From Chenopodium formosanum (lineage: Eukaryota > Streptophyta > Magnoliopsida > Caryophyllales > Amaranthaceae): a stretch of DNA of 64,000 nt. This document shows, one piece after another, positions 25,703 to 37,728 of the stretch. How positions within the stretch are numbered: the first letter of the stretch is position 1; the number at the start of each line of letters is the position of its first letter. The translations under genes and the position numbers were made by a program. The stretch lies in assembly GCA_024500155.1 (NCBI GenBank), contig CM044869.1, positions 33,230,501 to 33,294,500 of the forward strand, given 5' to 3'. Below the pieces are notes generated by a model. That model made no database searches. It saw nothing but the letters and a program-made list of their open reading frames with translations, and was not told the origin of the DNA.

Positions 25703-26727
25703 CTAAGGTTTTACTATATCCTCAATTGTCACAGTAGACGGAGGAGTAGTTTCCATCGCACTAATTTCAGCGACCTTACAGCTTTCCCCTTCACTCTTCT
25801 TTTTAACCCAAACATTGTTCTTCAATTTAGGGATTGGGGCCTTTGCAACATGTTTTCCTTTTCCTTTAACAATTTTTGGGGCCTTCTTGCGAGTATTTGG
25901 TGAAGGTTCTTTAATCTTCACCCCTTGTTGCGCATGTTTAGGAGGAGCCTTTCTCTTTGGTTCCTTCGAACGAGCCTTAGGAGATGAGAAGTCTAATTTT
26001 CTTCTCACTCCTTTGTTTTGGCCACTAGGAGGAGTAGTGGTGGCTGAATGCATCAAAGGTTTGGGTGGATTTTGCGAGCCGAGGCAGCTTGATTTTGTGA
26101 TCGAGCCTTGTTTAGCTCACTTTTGTCCGCCACATTCATCCAAGCCTTGTAGAAGGAGGATAACGCAATGCTCACATTAGGACTTTGTACTACCCACCTA
26201 GGGAGACTTGACAAATATTCCATCCAACGAGGGATCCTTTCAGGTTTAAAAATCACATCTTTAGAGGCATCACAATCCTGAGGGGGGATAACTTGTTTCA
26301 TTTCGTATTGTCTCATCACCCTACAAGGAAAAATGTAAGTAGTACTAGATAAGCCTAAAAGCCTAATATAGGGACAATTAAAACTATTTCCAACCATACT
26401 ACTTATGTTCCACCAAGGAATCACAAAGCGTATGTTGGGAACCCCATGACAGAAAAACGAAGTCCATTCTTCTTCATTCTTGTGTTTGTAGAGAATTCGA
26501 CGTCCGGGGAATGTTCTCACTCCATGAGCCCCAAAATTTTCTGGCCGTTCAATAATTCGCAAGCGCTCCATGAGCCAAATCTGAAAAAAAAAACGAAGAA
26601 AATTAATTTGCGACATTACACGAGCAGGTGGCGCGCGCATTAAAATCAGTTGTGAGCGCCTTCCGCGCGCATCGGTGAAGATTGCGCTGGTAAGGCCAGC
26701 GCAACTTCCTAACTTGCGCTGCTTTAC

Positions 26728-26775
<48 letters not shown>

Positions 26776-27256
26776 CGTACGTGTAATAGGAGTGGACTTC
26801 CCGTGAAACCATTCTCGTTAGGGTCTCCTCTAAGGCGATTCAAGCATAGAATGGTTGTTTAGTCAAGTTGTCACGAGGGGCGATGAAATGTTCAATGAAT
26901 TGAACTAAATCCATGCTTTCTTTTTTTCCAATATTAACCATATCATTGTTACTCAAACCAAACAATTGTTGAAAAACAGGTTTGGGATCTGACAAGTTAG
27001 GGGCATATGTCACAGGGAGAGTATTTGTAGGGAAGCCTAGTAGAGCCTCAAACTCGCCAGGTAATGGGACAATTTCATCCCCAAGATGGTGGTTCGAGTC
27101 CCAATGATTGACAGCAGCCTGGATAAAATCAAATTTTATAACTAGTTGCATATAACTCAATAGAGGGTTAAGGTGGTATATTTTAAAGGATAGTTTATCC
27201 ACAGTTGAAAGGGAAGTGACCCATTGCTTCAACCGTTGTTCAAAGGTTTTTGCCAT
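25703..27256 (-). pseudogene. Antisense DUF7745-like gene carried by element B
   Basis: It starts at 27256 (MAKTFEQRLKQW). A first exon to about 26777 contains WDSNHHLGDEIVPLPGEFEA, which resembles the plant family annotated DUF7745. A TGA lies at about 26840. After a putative intron (donor near 26776, acceptor at 26581-26582) the frame resumes with IWLMERLRIIERP and RLLGLSSTTYIFPCRVMRQ, ending at 26053. A Lys/Arg-rich tail follows in another frame (25703-26056), perhaps a nuclear or nucleic-acid-binding tail. The intron holds an AAT microsatellite (26728-26771) and dyads. The function is unknown and the family name is a tentative recognition. Confidence 0.55.
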
Positions 27257-28001
27257 TGATCAATGTTAAAAAAAAAAGGTAGAGGGGAAGAATTTAGAGA
27301 GATTAGTTCTTTTTAATTCTTTATAACACTACTAAGCGAATGAATGCGAGATGATCAAAACCCTACACTAAACCACGCTTAAATAGACCCAAGAGGGGCA
27401 AATTTTCGGCAATTTTCGCTCTAAGGAAAGTTCACCCGCAAGTGGCGCGCGCAACTCAGGAGTAGCGCGTGCCTGCCACGCGCAACCGATTCACATGCGC
27501 GCGATAGCCAAGCGCAAGACATACAGTTACGCGCGTCTGGTCTTTCGCGATATGTCGTTTTGATTTATTTCCGTATTTTGAACTCCATAATAACGGAATA
27601 TTGACGAAATCTTATGATAATCATACCCTTAAATTTTGTTAACTCTTGTGTCCTTTTTTATGCTTTATTTTATTTTATTTTATTTTTCTTTTATTTTCTT
27701 ATTTTCTTCTTATTTATCTTTTCTCCTTCTTTCTTTTTTTTTCCCTTCTTTTTCACTTTCCTTTTCGTGTCCTCTTTTCCTTGTTTCTTTTTTTTTTTGT
27801 TATTTTTTCAAGGGGGGTAAGTCAGGAACCCTTTCCCTCCCTCAGGAAAATTTTTGCTTTACTTAAACAAAAAAAAAAATGGAAACAAAAGAAAAAATAA
27901 TGACATATATATATAATAAATATGTGTTGTATGTACAAAAAAATAAAAAAAAATGTATATGTACATATGTTTCCAAAAAATATATATAAATACAAAGGAA
28001 G
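27257..28001 (-). promoter_or_regulatory. Possible promoter of the antisense DUF7745-like gene
   Basis: A minus-strand TATA-like CTATTTAAG lies at about 27379-27387, some 125 bases upstream of the start. GCGCGCAAC-type dyads lie just beyond it at about 27443-27545. The order (dyads, TATA, start) repeats that of the B LTR. The rest (27546-28001) is T-rich with no credible gene. Confidence 0.4.
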
Positions 28002-28266
28002 TCAGGATGCTCGGCGACTCCCAGACGGCTGCTGTACATCCTGCAAAATCCAAAATAAAGATTAATACACAAAACTATGTAATAAATTTGATAAAAGAAA
28101 AAGAAATAAACTTACCACGACCATCCGATGATCACGGCATGATAAAGCCACGAGGGCTCTCCGATAAGCAGCTCGGAAAGCACGTATAGTCCTCACCATG
28201 CCGTTCACGGTCTCTCACGGTACCTGTTCCAAATACAAGGGCAGTTAACGAACAAACGTATATGAA

Positions 28267-28310
<44 letters not shown>

Positions 28311-29810
28311 AAATAAATATACGAAATAAACATACCGACTCAACCGTCTCAGGAATATACGGTATGTCCTTCTCCTCCTCCGCTGCTGGGAGAATCTTAT
28401 GAATTACCGATCCAAAAGAATCGGTATACGTGACCTCCGCCATAGGAAGCACCCAACCATCCAGCTCGACTCGCTGAAAGCACAATAAGAGAGTCAAGGT
28501 TCCGAAAATAAAAGAAAAATATAAAAACATATGAAAAATACTAACCAGAACAAAAGCTGGGAAAGGAGTCAGCCTGGATGCGATGAAAGCCTAGTAAGAT
28601 GCATCTGGCAGCACTAGCTTATAAGAAAAAATAATAAGAAAGCCTGTTCATATGATTTTAAGAAAAAAAAAAAGGGTGATGAATGCCGTTCACGGTCTCT
28701 CACGGTACGAATATCCCCAAGCTTATAAGAAGCAAAAAATAATAAGAAAAAAGAAAACAAAAATGGCGATTAAAAGAAAAGAAAAAAGGATAAGTACGCA
28801 CCTCAAGGATACGACCATGCCATGAAAGGGAGATCTGAGGCACCTCATTAGCTGCCGCGGAATCCATCACCTGGGTCGCCTTGCCCATAGCTGTAAGCAT
28901 ACGGGCATACGACACCTCCGCCCAACTCAAGTTACCTACCTGCCCCAAATCACTGAGGCAGATAAGTAACCCAATGGCGAAACGCTCTCCCCGATCACTC
29001 AAGATACTGAAGGAAAGAACGTGAGCAATGTATATCCGAGCCAGCTGCTCAGGTGTACACTATCGATCAACCTCGTCGGCTGACAACTCATCGGCAAGAA
29101 CCGAGTACGGACAAGACTGCGCATACATGTGAAGGGCCGCCGCAAATTGATCCCCCACGAGGTCACGCAGTCTCTCGTCTGACCCCTTAACGACCTCTGT
29201 AACCACGAGCTCACCTCCGAAAGGAAAACCCGTAATCATAGAGAAATTGTCAGGGGTAACCGTTATCTCTCCCCATGGAAAGTGAAAAGTGTTGGTGGAA
29301 TCCCACAAAAACTCCAACAATCCAAGAAGGAAAGCCGACGACGTAGGCTAACTCGATAAATCCCGAAGAGCCGCCAGCTGGGAGCTAATCCCGAAAAGCT
29401 CCAGAACCTCCTTTGCCACCTCGGGCAAACTCTCAAAACGACCTCGTAGATCACCAGAGTCGTATAGGCGCATGCTAGGCTCACTCTAAAAAAGGAAAGG
29501 CACAAAAGAGAGTGGAAAAACTTGTTTTGAAGTAAAAGAAAAAAAAAATAAAATAAAACGGAGGCGCGAAAGACACGATGCCGCGCCAACCCCTGATCGA
29601 GACGTGATGGTCTGGGTCCCACTTGAGGACCCTAGGGTCCCAGTTGGGAGGAGCCTCCCAAACCACATCCCAAACCTAGGGATCAGCTCCGACGCGTCAC
29701 TCCTGAACCTCCTCTCGAGGACGGGTCACCCTCTTTCGAGGGTGAACCGCCTCGTCAGGCACGGGATCTCCTAGAATCTCCTCCGCATCAACAAACGGAG
29801 GCGAGTCCAT
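28002..29810 (-). pseudogene. Antisense plant-mobile-domain-like gene, six exons (element B)
   Basis: I find exons at 29577-29810, 28802-29485, 28546-28617, 28336-28473, 28116-28223 and 28002-28040. Every junction has GT and AG, and every intron is phase 0. Together they give 425 codons including a final TGA. WDSTNTFHFPWGEITVTPDNF followed by ITGFPFGG is typical of the plant mobile domain (PF10536), also known from MAIN/MAIL proteins and from transposable elements. Six in-frame stops are present (two in exon 1, two in exon 2, one each in exons 3 and 4). All fit CAG-to-TAG or CGA-to-TGA changes. The product's role in the element is unknown. Confidence 0.7.
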
Positions 29811-32100
29811 GCTATGAATGGACAAAGTTTCTTTATTAGTTTATTCTAAACTATGCTAATATACATGTTTTGGACCCATTTCGGCAGATAACGCCTACAG
29901 AAAGGGCAAAACACAAAAAATCGAATGCCACCCATGCTAGGCGGCTACGATACCTGCAGTTAAACTCAGTAAATGGGGGCTTATAACACCCATAAAAGCC
30001 ACCCTATACCAGTTTCAACTAAGCATTCAAGGGATTATATTTTCAAAATCTCAAAGAATCAACTATGCCTAGGAGAATAATAGTAACAATGATCCAATTA
30101 TCGTCTACCAAACAATCTTGAAGTTCAAACATGACAAAAATAAGCTAAGTATACACTTCGCGCCAATTTTCGGATTCAAAATTTTCAAAACATTGTTTAT
30201 GAAGATATAACTAGTTCTAGTACTATAATTACTTCATAATCAATAAGTATAGCCAAAATGAGCAAGCAAAATAACAAGAAATAAACCAAATTCGAAGGAA
30301 AGTGCAAAAAAATGTACTCAAACAAAGAAATGCTCGTACAAGGTTCAATACTTAGCCATTTTTCATGAAATTTGTTGCAAAACACTCCTTAAACATAGCA
30401 CAATAGCATGGAACAAACAATTTCAAGAATAATGGTCTGAATCAAAACCCCCTAATTCGAAAATTAGGGTTTAATGATTCGAAAAACACCCAAATTCCGC
30501 CAAAAACAAACAAATTTAAACAAAAAACTTACATTGGATTGTGGAAAATGTGAATTAAAGGTGAGATCTGCTTCCTTTGGCTTCGAAAGTCGCAAAAAAA
30601 CCGAGCTTTTTAGAAAGAGAAAGGGACGAAAATTGCAAAGGAAGAAGAAGAAGAGAGTAAAATGAAAATCGCGCTCAGCGATTTCTTTTTGCTGACTTAA
30701 ATGTCGCGCGCAACTGAAACAGTTGCGCATGACTGACCAGCGCAACTCAGAACGATGCTCGCGCCTGTTCAGCGTGACCCACTGAGTTGAGCGCGGATAC
30801 TAGTCACTAAAATGACTGGTATCCAGATTTTGATCCGTTTGATTGTTTTCCAACGGCTTTTGCTCGTTATTAGACGTAATGGCGCGCAAATTATCAAAAT
30901 ATTTTTAAAAATTTCTTTGCATTTGGTAGTTTGTTTTCTTCTTTGATAGTTTTTTGCATCATTTTGCATGCACACCGTGCTTTGTGCCTTCCCTAAGCAT
31001 ACGTTTTGAACGTTTTTCGTAAAAGTGTCTTACGACGTCCCGTGGTGGTGCTTTACGTAAAATCTCCCATACACAGGTTTGTCATTTTACTGTACTGACG
31101 TTATAAATGTCCGGATTTTCTTCTTTTTTCACGTCCACAGCAAAAAGGAAGGCGTCATTATGCAGCGTAAAAATGCAAGGCGCTATCATACAGCGTAAAA
31201 TTGTATGGCGTAGGTGTTGCGTAAAATTTCACTTCTTCCTCAACTTTGCGAGATTTACCTCTCGAAACTAAAAGATAGAGAATTACTTTTCTTTAGGCGT
31301 TAGCTCACGAGTCGACAGGCATGCCGAACCATTCAGGAACAGACACTTCTTGATTGGAAGCAAATACGGTAGTTAAGTGCACTTACTAGCTTACCAGACA
31401 GTTAGGGTGTCATCCACCCCCTGTATAAAGAGCGATGAGACGATGTCGCACCTATGTAGTCACGTGCCCCCAGTCCTGAGACACGTGTACTCATCTTGTG
31501 GACAAAACTGCTGAGAGAGTTGCCGATTTTCTTCTCTCTCACAGGATTTGGATATATGCCTCCAATCCTGAGACATGTATTTCTATCTTGTGGACATCGA
31601 GTATTGCGTTTTGATAAGCGAATTATCAAGAACTCTATTCCGGCTGTGAAAGCCGAAATGTTTAGGCTGCGAAAGTCTAAAGGCTGCGAAAGCCGAAACA
31701 TTCTTTTATTATCTTTTCAAATTGTTAAAATCAGGCTAAAGTTTCAATGACATATTGAGGGACTTTAGACCAACGATGACATGATTGGGAGGACATCATC
31801 CCCTTTTTAATCCTTTTTAAACCGATCTCTTCTCATGACATGACATCACCCAGAACGCCTTTACTTGTAAAAGCGTTCTACAATTGCAAAGGATCAATCT
31901 AGATTCTTTAGCGCGTTAAGACATAGAAAATACTTTTTCTAGCCTTAATACCTACTTGTTTCAAACACTTAGCGAATCAAGGATCGTTTCGACATCCTTA
32001 AACATTTCTGAAAGATTCTCTATTCTTTGAGAACTTCACAGAATAAGTCTCAGATTAATTTCCTTGGCTACTTAGATCCTCGTCTATCCTAGACTCGATC
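29811..32100 (+). other. 3' non-coding region of element B
   Basis: No credible ORF. Dyads of the GCGCGCAAC family lie at about 30703-30790. Repeated GCGTAAAA motifs occur at about 31160-31230. A 35-base motif ending TCTTGTGGACA occurs twice (about 31470 and 31560). Three GGCTGYGAAAGYC hairpins lie at about 31640-31695. Confidence 0.55.
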
Positions 32101-32115
32101 AAGGTGGGGGCTAAT
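32101..32115 (+). other. Polypurine tract of element B
   Basis: AAGGTGGGGGCTAAT directly precedes the 3' LTR. Confidence 0.8.
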
Positions 32116-33575
32116 TGTAGACATCTACTTTTGGCCTCCCAACCCGACAGGAAGTGCAATGACGATAAATAAAACCATCTTCGTGTTGGATCGAAGTGAA
32201 AAATGCTTATGGATGACTGGCTAAATCGCAAAGACACAAAAAGACTAGCCTAACCCAAAACAAAAACAAAACAGGGTCCAATTAACTAAACCTGATCATA
32301 ATTAGGCTTAGGCCCATGCTTAAGACCCAATAATGACAGATTTAGAGGCACCTAGGTCAAAACTAAAGCTGCCGCAGAAAAATCTGCGCGCATCTCTATA
32401 AGTCACGCTGGTCTGGTGCGCGCAACTAATTCAGTTGTGCGCAACTTCTAGAGATGCGCTCGCAGAAGATTCAGAATTTTATAAAATATAAAATCAAATC
32501 TTACCATAAAACCGCGCGCAAGACATTCAGTTGCGCTGCCCATAGCAGCGCAACTAAATCACTTGCGCTGTGATGCCGTGCGCAACTCATCTAGATGCGC
32601 GCGACACCTGCTGCGACAGAATGCTTAAAACCCTAATTGCACCCATTCCCTATAAATAGGGGCTTAATACGAGGCTTAAAGACACAAAAATTAACCTAAA
32701 ATCCTAGCAGAAACTCTTGTGAACTTGTGCTTCTAAACCCTCTTGTCCTAAACACTCACCCCTCTTAATCTTTGTTACTACGGTTGAGGTTCCCGAACAA
32801 GAAGGAGTCCACAAGTGTTCTAAACGGAGATCTAGCAAAGAGAAGTGGTAAATTCCCGAGCACTTAGATAAATCACAATTATTTTTCTTATTTAAAAGAA
32901 CTTTAATCAATAAAATAGTGTTGTTTGACCACTTTAAAAGGACATTTAATTAATCTATTCCACGTAGTATCCTGTCTTATTAGAATTGAATAATTAATTG
33001 ATTGATTGATCACCTAAGCCAAGGCGAATCTTGTTCATTTTATGCTCCTTTCACAAATTTGAATTAAATAAAGAATAACGACTTTGCAATGTAATTCCTA
33101 CGTGATTAATGCTTGTAAATAAAATCAACTAACTTAGTTTTAGGTATCGCGTTGCATATATTGTTTGGTGATGAAATTGTAAAAAAGAAAGAGCTAGTAG
33201 AGGCCGCACTAGGGCTAGAATAGTGATTCTTCTTTAAAGGGAACGTTATTTTAGTACCCTCGCTCCCGAACTCATTTCTGGTTTATGTAGACCAATTTGG
33301 GCATGGGTAAACTTATGATTTGTGCTAAATATCCCATGAACTCCACATGGGAGAAAGGCATGAACGAGGTTTATGGGTTTTCCCAAAACTCATTGGCGAC
33401 TCCTACTTGTTTCTTACAAAAAAAGCGTGATGATAGAATCAATTCTAATTCAAGGTCCCCTAAACAGTGAGGAATTCAAATCCTAATACACCCTAACAAG
33501 TTTAAAGTCCTAGGCTTTTAAATGGCCATGGGCATCTAAGGAAGGACCCCCTACGATGGGATCACCCTCCTTACA
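32116..33575 (+). repeat. Element B 3' LTR
   Basis: It pairs with 1080-2538, starts TGTAGACATC and ends TTACA, followed by the ATATC target copy (33576-33580). By eye it differs from the 5' LTR by several percent, plus small indels in the dyad region. Confidence 0.9.
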
Positions 33576-33580
33576 ATATC

Positions 33581-35312
33581 CCTAGAGCAAAATCTAAGCA
33601 AACATGATGAACAAATACGTGGAAAACAATGTAAAACAAGAATTAAAGCTAGAATAAAAAAAGCAAACTAATTAACTACTCTAATATTAAGCCAAAAACA
33701 AGAATTAAACAAAGAAATAGAGGTGAGAGAAAGTTAGAAAAGCTCATTGAATAATTGAGAAGAGAATCCACAAAGTTGCTTTTTCAAAATCTAAAATCTC
33801 CATTGAAATCAAAGCTTTCTATCTCTAAAACTACTCCTAAACTAGAAAGAGAAAATCCTAATCCAACCCCAAGATAGACAAAATAAAGAGGAAAGAGGCC
33901 TAAACTAATCCTAATCTAATTTTGGGTAATTAAAGTTGAAAGAGAATATTAACCTCAAAAGGGGTATTTATATACAAGCTAAATAAAATAAAATTAAAAG
34001 AAAGAAAATAAAAAGGAAATAAATAAATAAATAAATAAATAAGAGAAAAATAAAAGAAATAAAAGAAAAACAAAAGGAAGCTAAAAAGGCCCCCACTAAA
34101 ATCAATCAAACCAGCCCCCCTTCTCTTCTTCATTTTATGTGGCTGCTCTGATTCAATCATCAACACCATCATCACCGTTCATCAATTTCAATTAGAAACA
34201 AGCTTCACCGAAATCTCAACCTTTGGATTAATTGAAGGAATCGTTGCGGTTCAATTTCACCAATCCATACAATTTCACACACGAAAATGGAGCGACCGTG
34301 CATACCCTTCGGAGCGGCAGCTCACGCCTTCTGCCTCGAATTGATGGAATTGATTAAAAGAGGAGCGACCGCTTCGGAATTCAGAGCTCCCGCTTAAAAG
34401 GGTCTGCAATTTGGGGCTAATTGGAGCCTGCAGCTTTGGGTTGCGGGCTGCTCTGTTCACGGAACGAACGGTGGCAATGGGTGGTGGCTTGTTGCTGGTA
34501 ATTGATTGAATGGCGAGGCAATGGTGGCGGTTTGTTGTAAGGAAATTGTCGAAAGCGCTTGTGCTGCAGCTGTCGTTGAGGTGGTGCGGTGGCCGTGAAT
34601 GCAGCCGATGATTGTGGTGATTTTGTTGTAAATTCTTGCGGAGGTGGTTTGGGTGTTGGAACGCGTGGCTGGTGGTGATGCAGTGTTGTTGTATGGCGGA
34701 GCGGTGGTGGATGCAGTGGAGGAAATGAGGGTCAGCTGTTGTAATTTTTGGTGTTTGTGTGAGGAGCTGGGAGCAGGGGAAGTTGTTTTGGTTGAGTTGT
34801 GGTGTAGGGTAAGGAATGGTGTGGTGAAGGATAAGAGTGCAGCAACTTTGGGGTTTGGAAGCTTCTTAGAGTGACACATTTGACTCAACCCGGAACACCA
34901 AACACGACCTACAACAAAAACACGAGGGGATTATCAAGAGATAAAATAAAATAAAATAAAGTAAAATAAAATACTAAAACTAAAAGAAATAATAAAATCA
35001 AATGATATTAAAGAAAATAAAGAAAACAAACTAGAAACTAAAAGAAAATAATCGAGGGAGAAAAGCGAGAAGATTATTATTAACTAGAACCAAGACTTAA
35101 AACACTAGAGAATAAGAAACATAAATAAATTACGAATTTAAACTAAAAAAAACACTACAAATTACCAAAATACTCAATTGAAAAGACAAAAGACGAGAAT
35201 AAACAAACAAGTGAAATAATTACTAAAAAGAGAGAAATTATTGGAAAAATAACTAGAAAATGACCATATAAGGACCCTTAAAGTGACATAGTGACATAAA
35301 TGTCACTTATCA
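33581..35312 (-). repeat. Element A 3' LTR, inner part
   Basis: It continues the LTR cut at 1079 and aligns with 42559-44213. A minus-strand TATA box lies at 33965-33974. GGAGCG-type motifs lie upstream of it at about 34286-34395. Its end carries the hairpin AGTGACAT/ATGTCACT (35290-35307). The 143-codon ORF at 34457-34888 is low-complexity and not credited. Confidence 0.85.
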
Positions 35313-35327
35313 AATTCCCCCAAGCTA
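35313..35327 (-). other. Polypurine tract of element A
   Basis: On the minus strand TAGCTTGGGGGAATT abuts the 3' LTR. The same sequence precedes the Z 3' LTR. Confidence 0.75.
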
Positions 35328-37728
35328 ATCTTTTGCTCGTCCTCGAGCAAAATGCAATGAAACACAAAATAAGGAGAATGATTTATTCAAACAAGATAAA
35401 CTAAAAAGAGAAAGAATATACACTAACTCGCTTTCGTAGGAATCACGGTCAATTTTAGCAACTAAAGACAAGCCCTTTAAACCCCAAAGTCGCCTATGAG
35501 GACGAGTGAGGTCTCGTGAAGGTTTCTTAAGAGTTTAACCCACAATTCTAGACAAAAACCAAGGCAAGGCAATAAAAAGAAAATAAAAGAAACATAAAAA
35601 GAGAAAGAAAAACACAAGTTCATATTTGGACAAGAGATAAGAACAAGAACCAATGAATGCAAACCTTTCTAAATAGACAAATGTATGCACATTCCAAGAT
35701 TTCAATGGTTCATTGAAACATAAAATATGCTAAGCATAGAGAACTAATGAGGACTCAATTCACCCTAGCTCCAACCAATCGGGCCGCGTTCTCTCCACTA
35801 GCTTCAAATCAACCCTTAAGCTCACTTCTCATGATTCCTCGAAGGAACTGGGAAAACATAAAGAAATGAAAAACTTTGAGAAGTTAATCCCGACTTCTTA
35901 GCCATGCACACTCTATTTATACGGTTGAAAACTATCTCCCTCCACCGATGATGACTCAACCCTCAAGGGTCTAAGGGTCTTTTATAGGTTGTAACGAGAG
36001 GCTAGGGGGGTCAAGGTGGGCAAAAATTTGAAAATTTTGGTGATAATTCCTAAGTGAAGTAAACGCATGATCAAACCTCAAAAACAAACTCAAGAAGTCA
36101 CCAAACATCAAAAAAAAAATACCAATAATGCCATTTCCCCCAAGCTTATTCAACACCAACACACAATATATATAAAAACGAAGGAACGCTCTTCCCAAGC
36201 TTGTGCGAAGCATTGTCCCCATTGCTTAAACTAGGGAAGAGAACAAAATCAACTAAAATATTTTTGTGTTTTTTTTTCTTCTTTTTTTTTTACAATTTTT
36301 ATGGATTTTTGATAGTTTTTTCTCCTTTTTTTTTAACTCTTATTTGGTGTTCTTGCTTTTTTTAACTATGGACGGCTTTTTCTTGAATGCATTTGCTTTT
36401 ATTACACACCATATAAACAAATTAATTTCTTGCTTGGTCCAAAGAGCATAATACTTTCAAATTTTCATTCAAACCATCACAACACAAAACAAACTCTCAA
36501 ACCATAATGCTTCACAAAACTAAGGGTTAGGGAAACGAAAGGTCATTAGGCTTGTAATGAGGCTCATAATCAAGAAAGGGAATAGGCTCAAAGGGTTAGC
36601 AAGATAGGCAAATTCTTAATAAAAAACCAAATTTGTAACAAAACAAAAAGAAGATAAAGAAAAATGAACAATGCCCTTGTCCTCCCCTAAAGTGGCTCGG
36701 TCAAGGTCTCGGGAAGCTAGAGGTCAAACCCTGGATTAAGACATGCATAGCTAAGGATCCTAAATTGCCGCTCAACAGGTGATGAAGGCTAGAACAAATG
36801 AAACTCACAACGGATATATAGCAATTACCAACTAAAGGCCTCATATCCACTATGAAGAGCAACACCATCTTACCACTTTCCCATGAACTAAGGCTTCATG
36901 GACGCCAAAAGTTCTTAACCAACTACCTTAGCATATAATATCCTAGAATCAACCAATGACACTCTCAAACCGTGCACACATTCACCACTTAGGAAGAAAA
37001 ACATTCAAGAACACAAGTCCCAAAAAAGAATGTCCAAAATAAGAACTAACAAAACACATTTTGCCAAAATTACCTTGAAAGTAAACAAAAATCTTTTTGG
37101 ATTTTTCGAAATATAAGAAAAGATATGGAAATGCATATACTTAAGTGCATGGCATACATGAATAAACATCCCACCAAGAATGATAAAATACCCTCCCCCA
37201 AGCTTGAATGAGACAACATGCTCAAACATAAACCAAATAATCCATGGGAGGGGAAAAGAAAGAAATTATTCCAACAAACTAACACATGTCTAACAAGTCA
37301 CCAACCATCAGAGGTAGGGCAAGGAAAGATATTACCGGATATAGGTGGGTGTAAATACCCGCAAATGACCCAATTTAACCTTTTAAAGCCAATTTCTTTC
37401 AAAGCTAGGCCTCATATGCCATATGCTAGGAAAGAAGAGTCAAACTTCCTTGATTCTTGATCCAATACCAATGCACCAAATTATATCAAATAATGTACCT
37501 AGCAAAGGGCACACAAACATTTCCATGAGAGAGAATTTATGCTAAAAAGAAAAGAAAATGAAAGCAATAAAACACGGGTTACTACCCGAGAAAGGCTTGC
37601 TTAAGGTCTAAGCATGACCGCTCTAATAAAATAATATTGCAATGATCTCAAGAGCTTGTCAAATGCACTACTAAACATTTCATAGGATAAACGGTAGGAA
37701 AATGACTGGAGGAGGACGTGAAACAAGA
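35328..37728 (-). other. 3' non-coding region of element A
   Basis: No credible ORF. The reverse complement matches Z's 3' region (46666-48868) in several blocks, for example the block around CTCTCAAACCGTGCAC (about 36961-36976). Further polypurine-like CCCCCAAGCTT copies lie at about 36139-36148 and 37196-37205. Confidence 0.6.

Larger units (their letters stand above)
1080..33575 (+). mobile_element. Element B: Tat/Ogre-type Ty3/gypsy element with antisense genes
   Basis: Two LTRs (1080-2538 and 32116-33575) start TGTAGACATC. The right one ends TTACA and the left TTATA. The target duplication ATATC flanks the element. The order is LTR, primer binding site, gag, protease, RT, RNase H, second archaeal-type RNase H, integrase, two antisense genes, polypurine tract, LTR. 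A second RNase H and antisense ORFs downstream of pol are known for the Tat lineage. Net of element C it is about 17.7 kb. The LTRs differ by several percent by eye, and every coding region has stops or shifts, so it is old and inactive. Confidence 0.88.

Noticed and set aside
27614..27900. Several overlapping ORFs with hydrophobic Phe/Leu-rich products
   Set aside because: They are translations of a T-rich tract in element B, not membrane proteins.
34457..34888. 143-codon ORF with a relative at 43417-43773
   Set aside because: It is low-complexity Thr/Pro/Ser sequence inside the two LTRs of A. The conservation is explained by LTR duplication.
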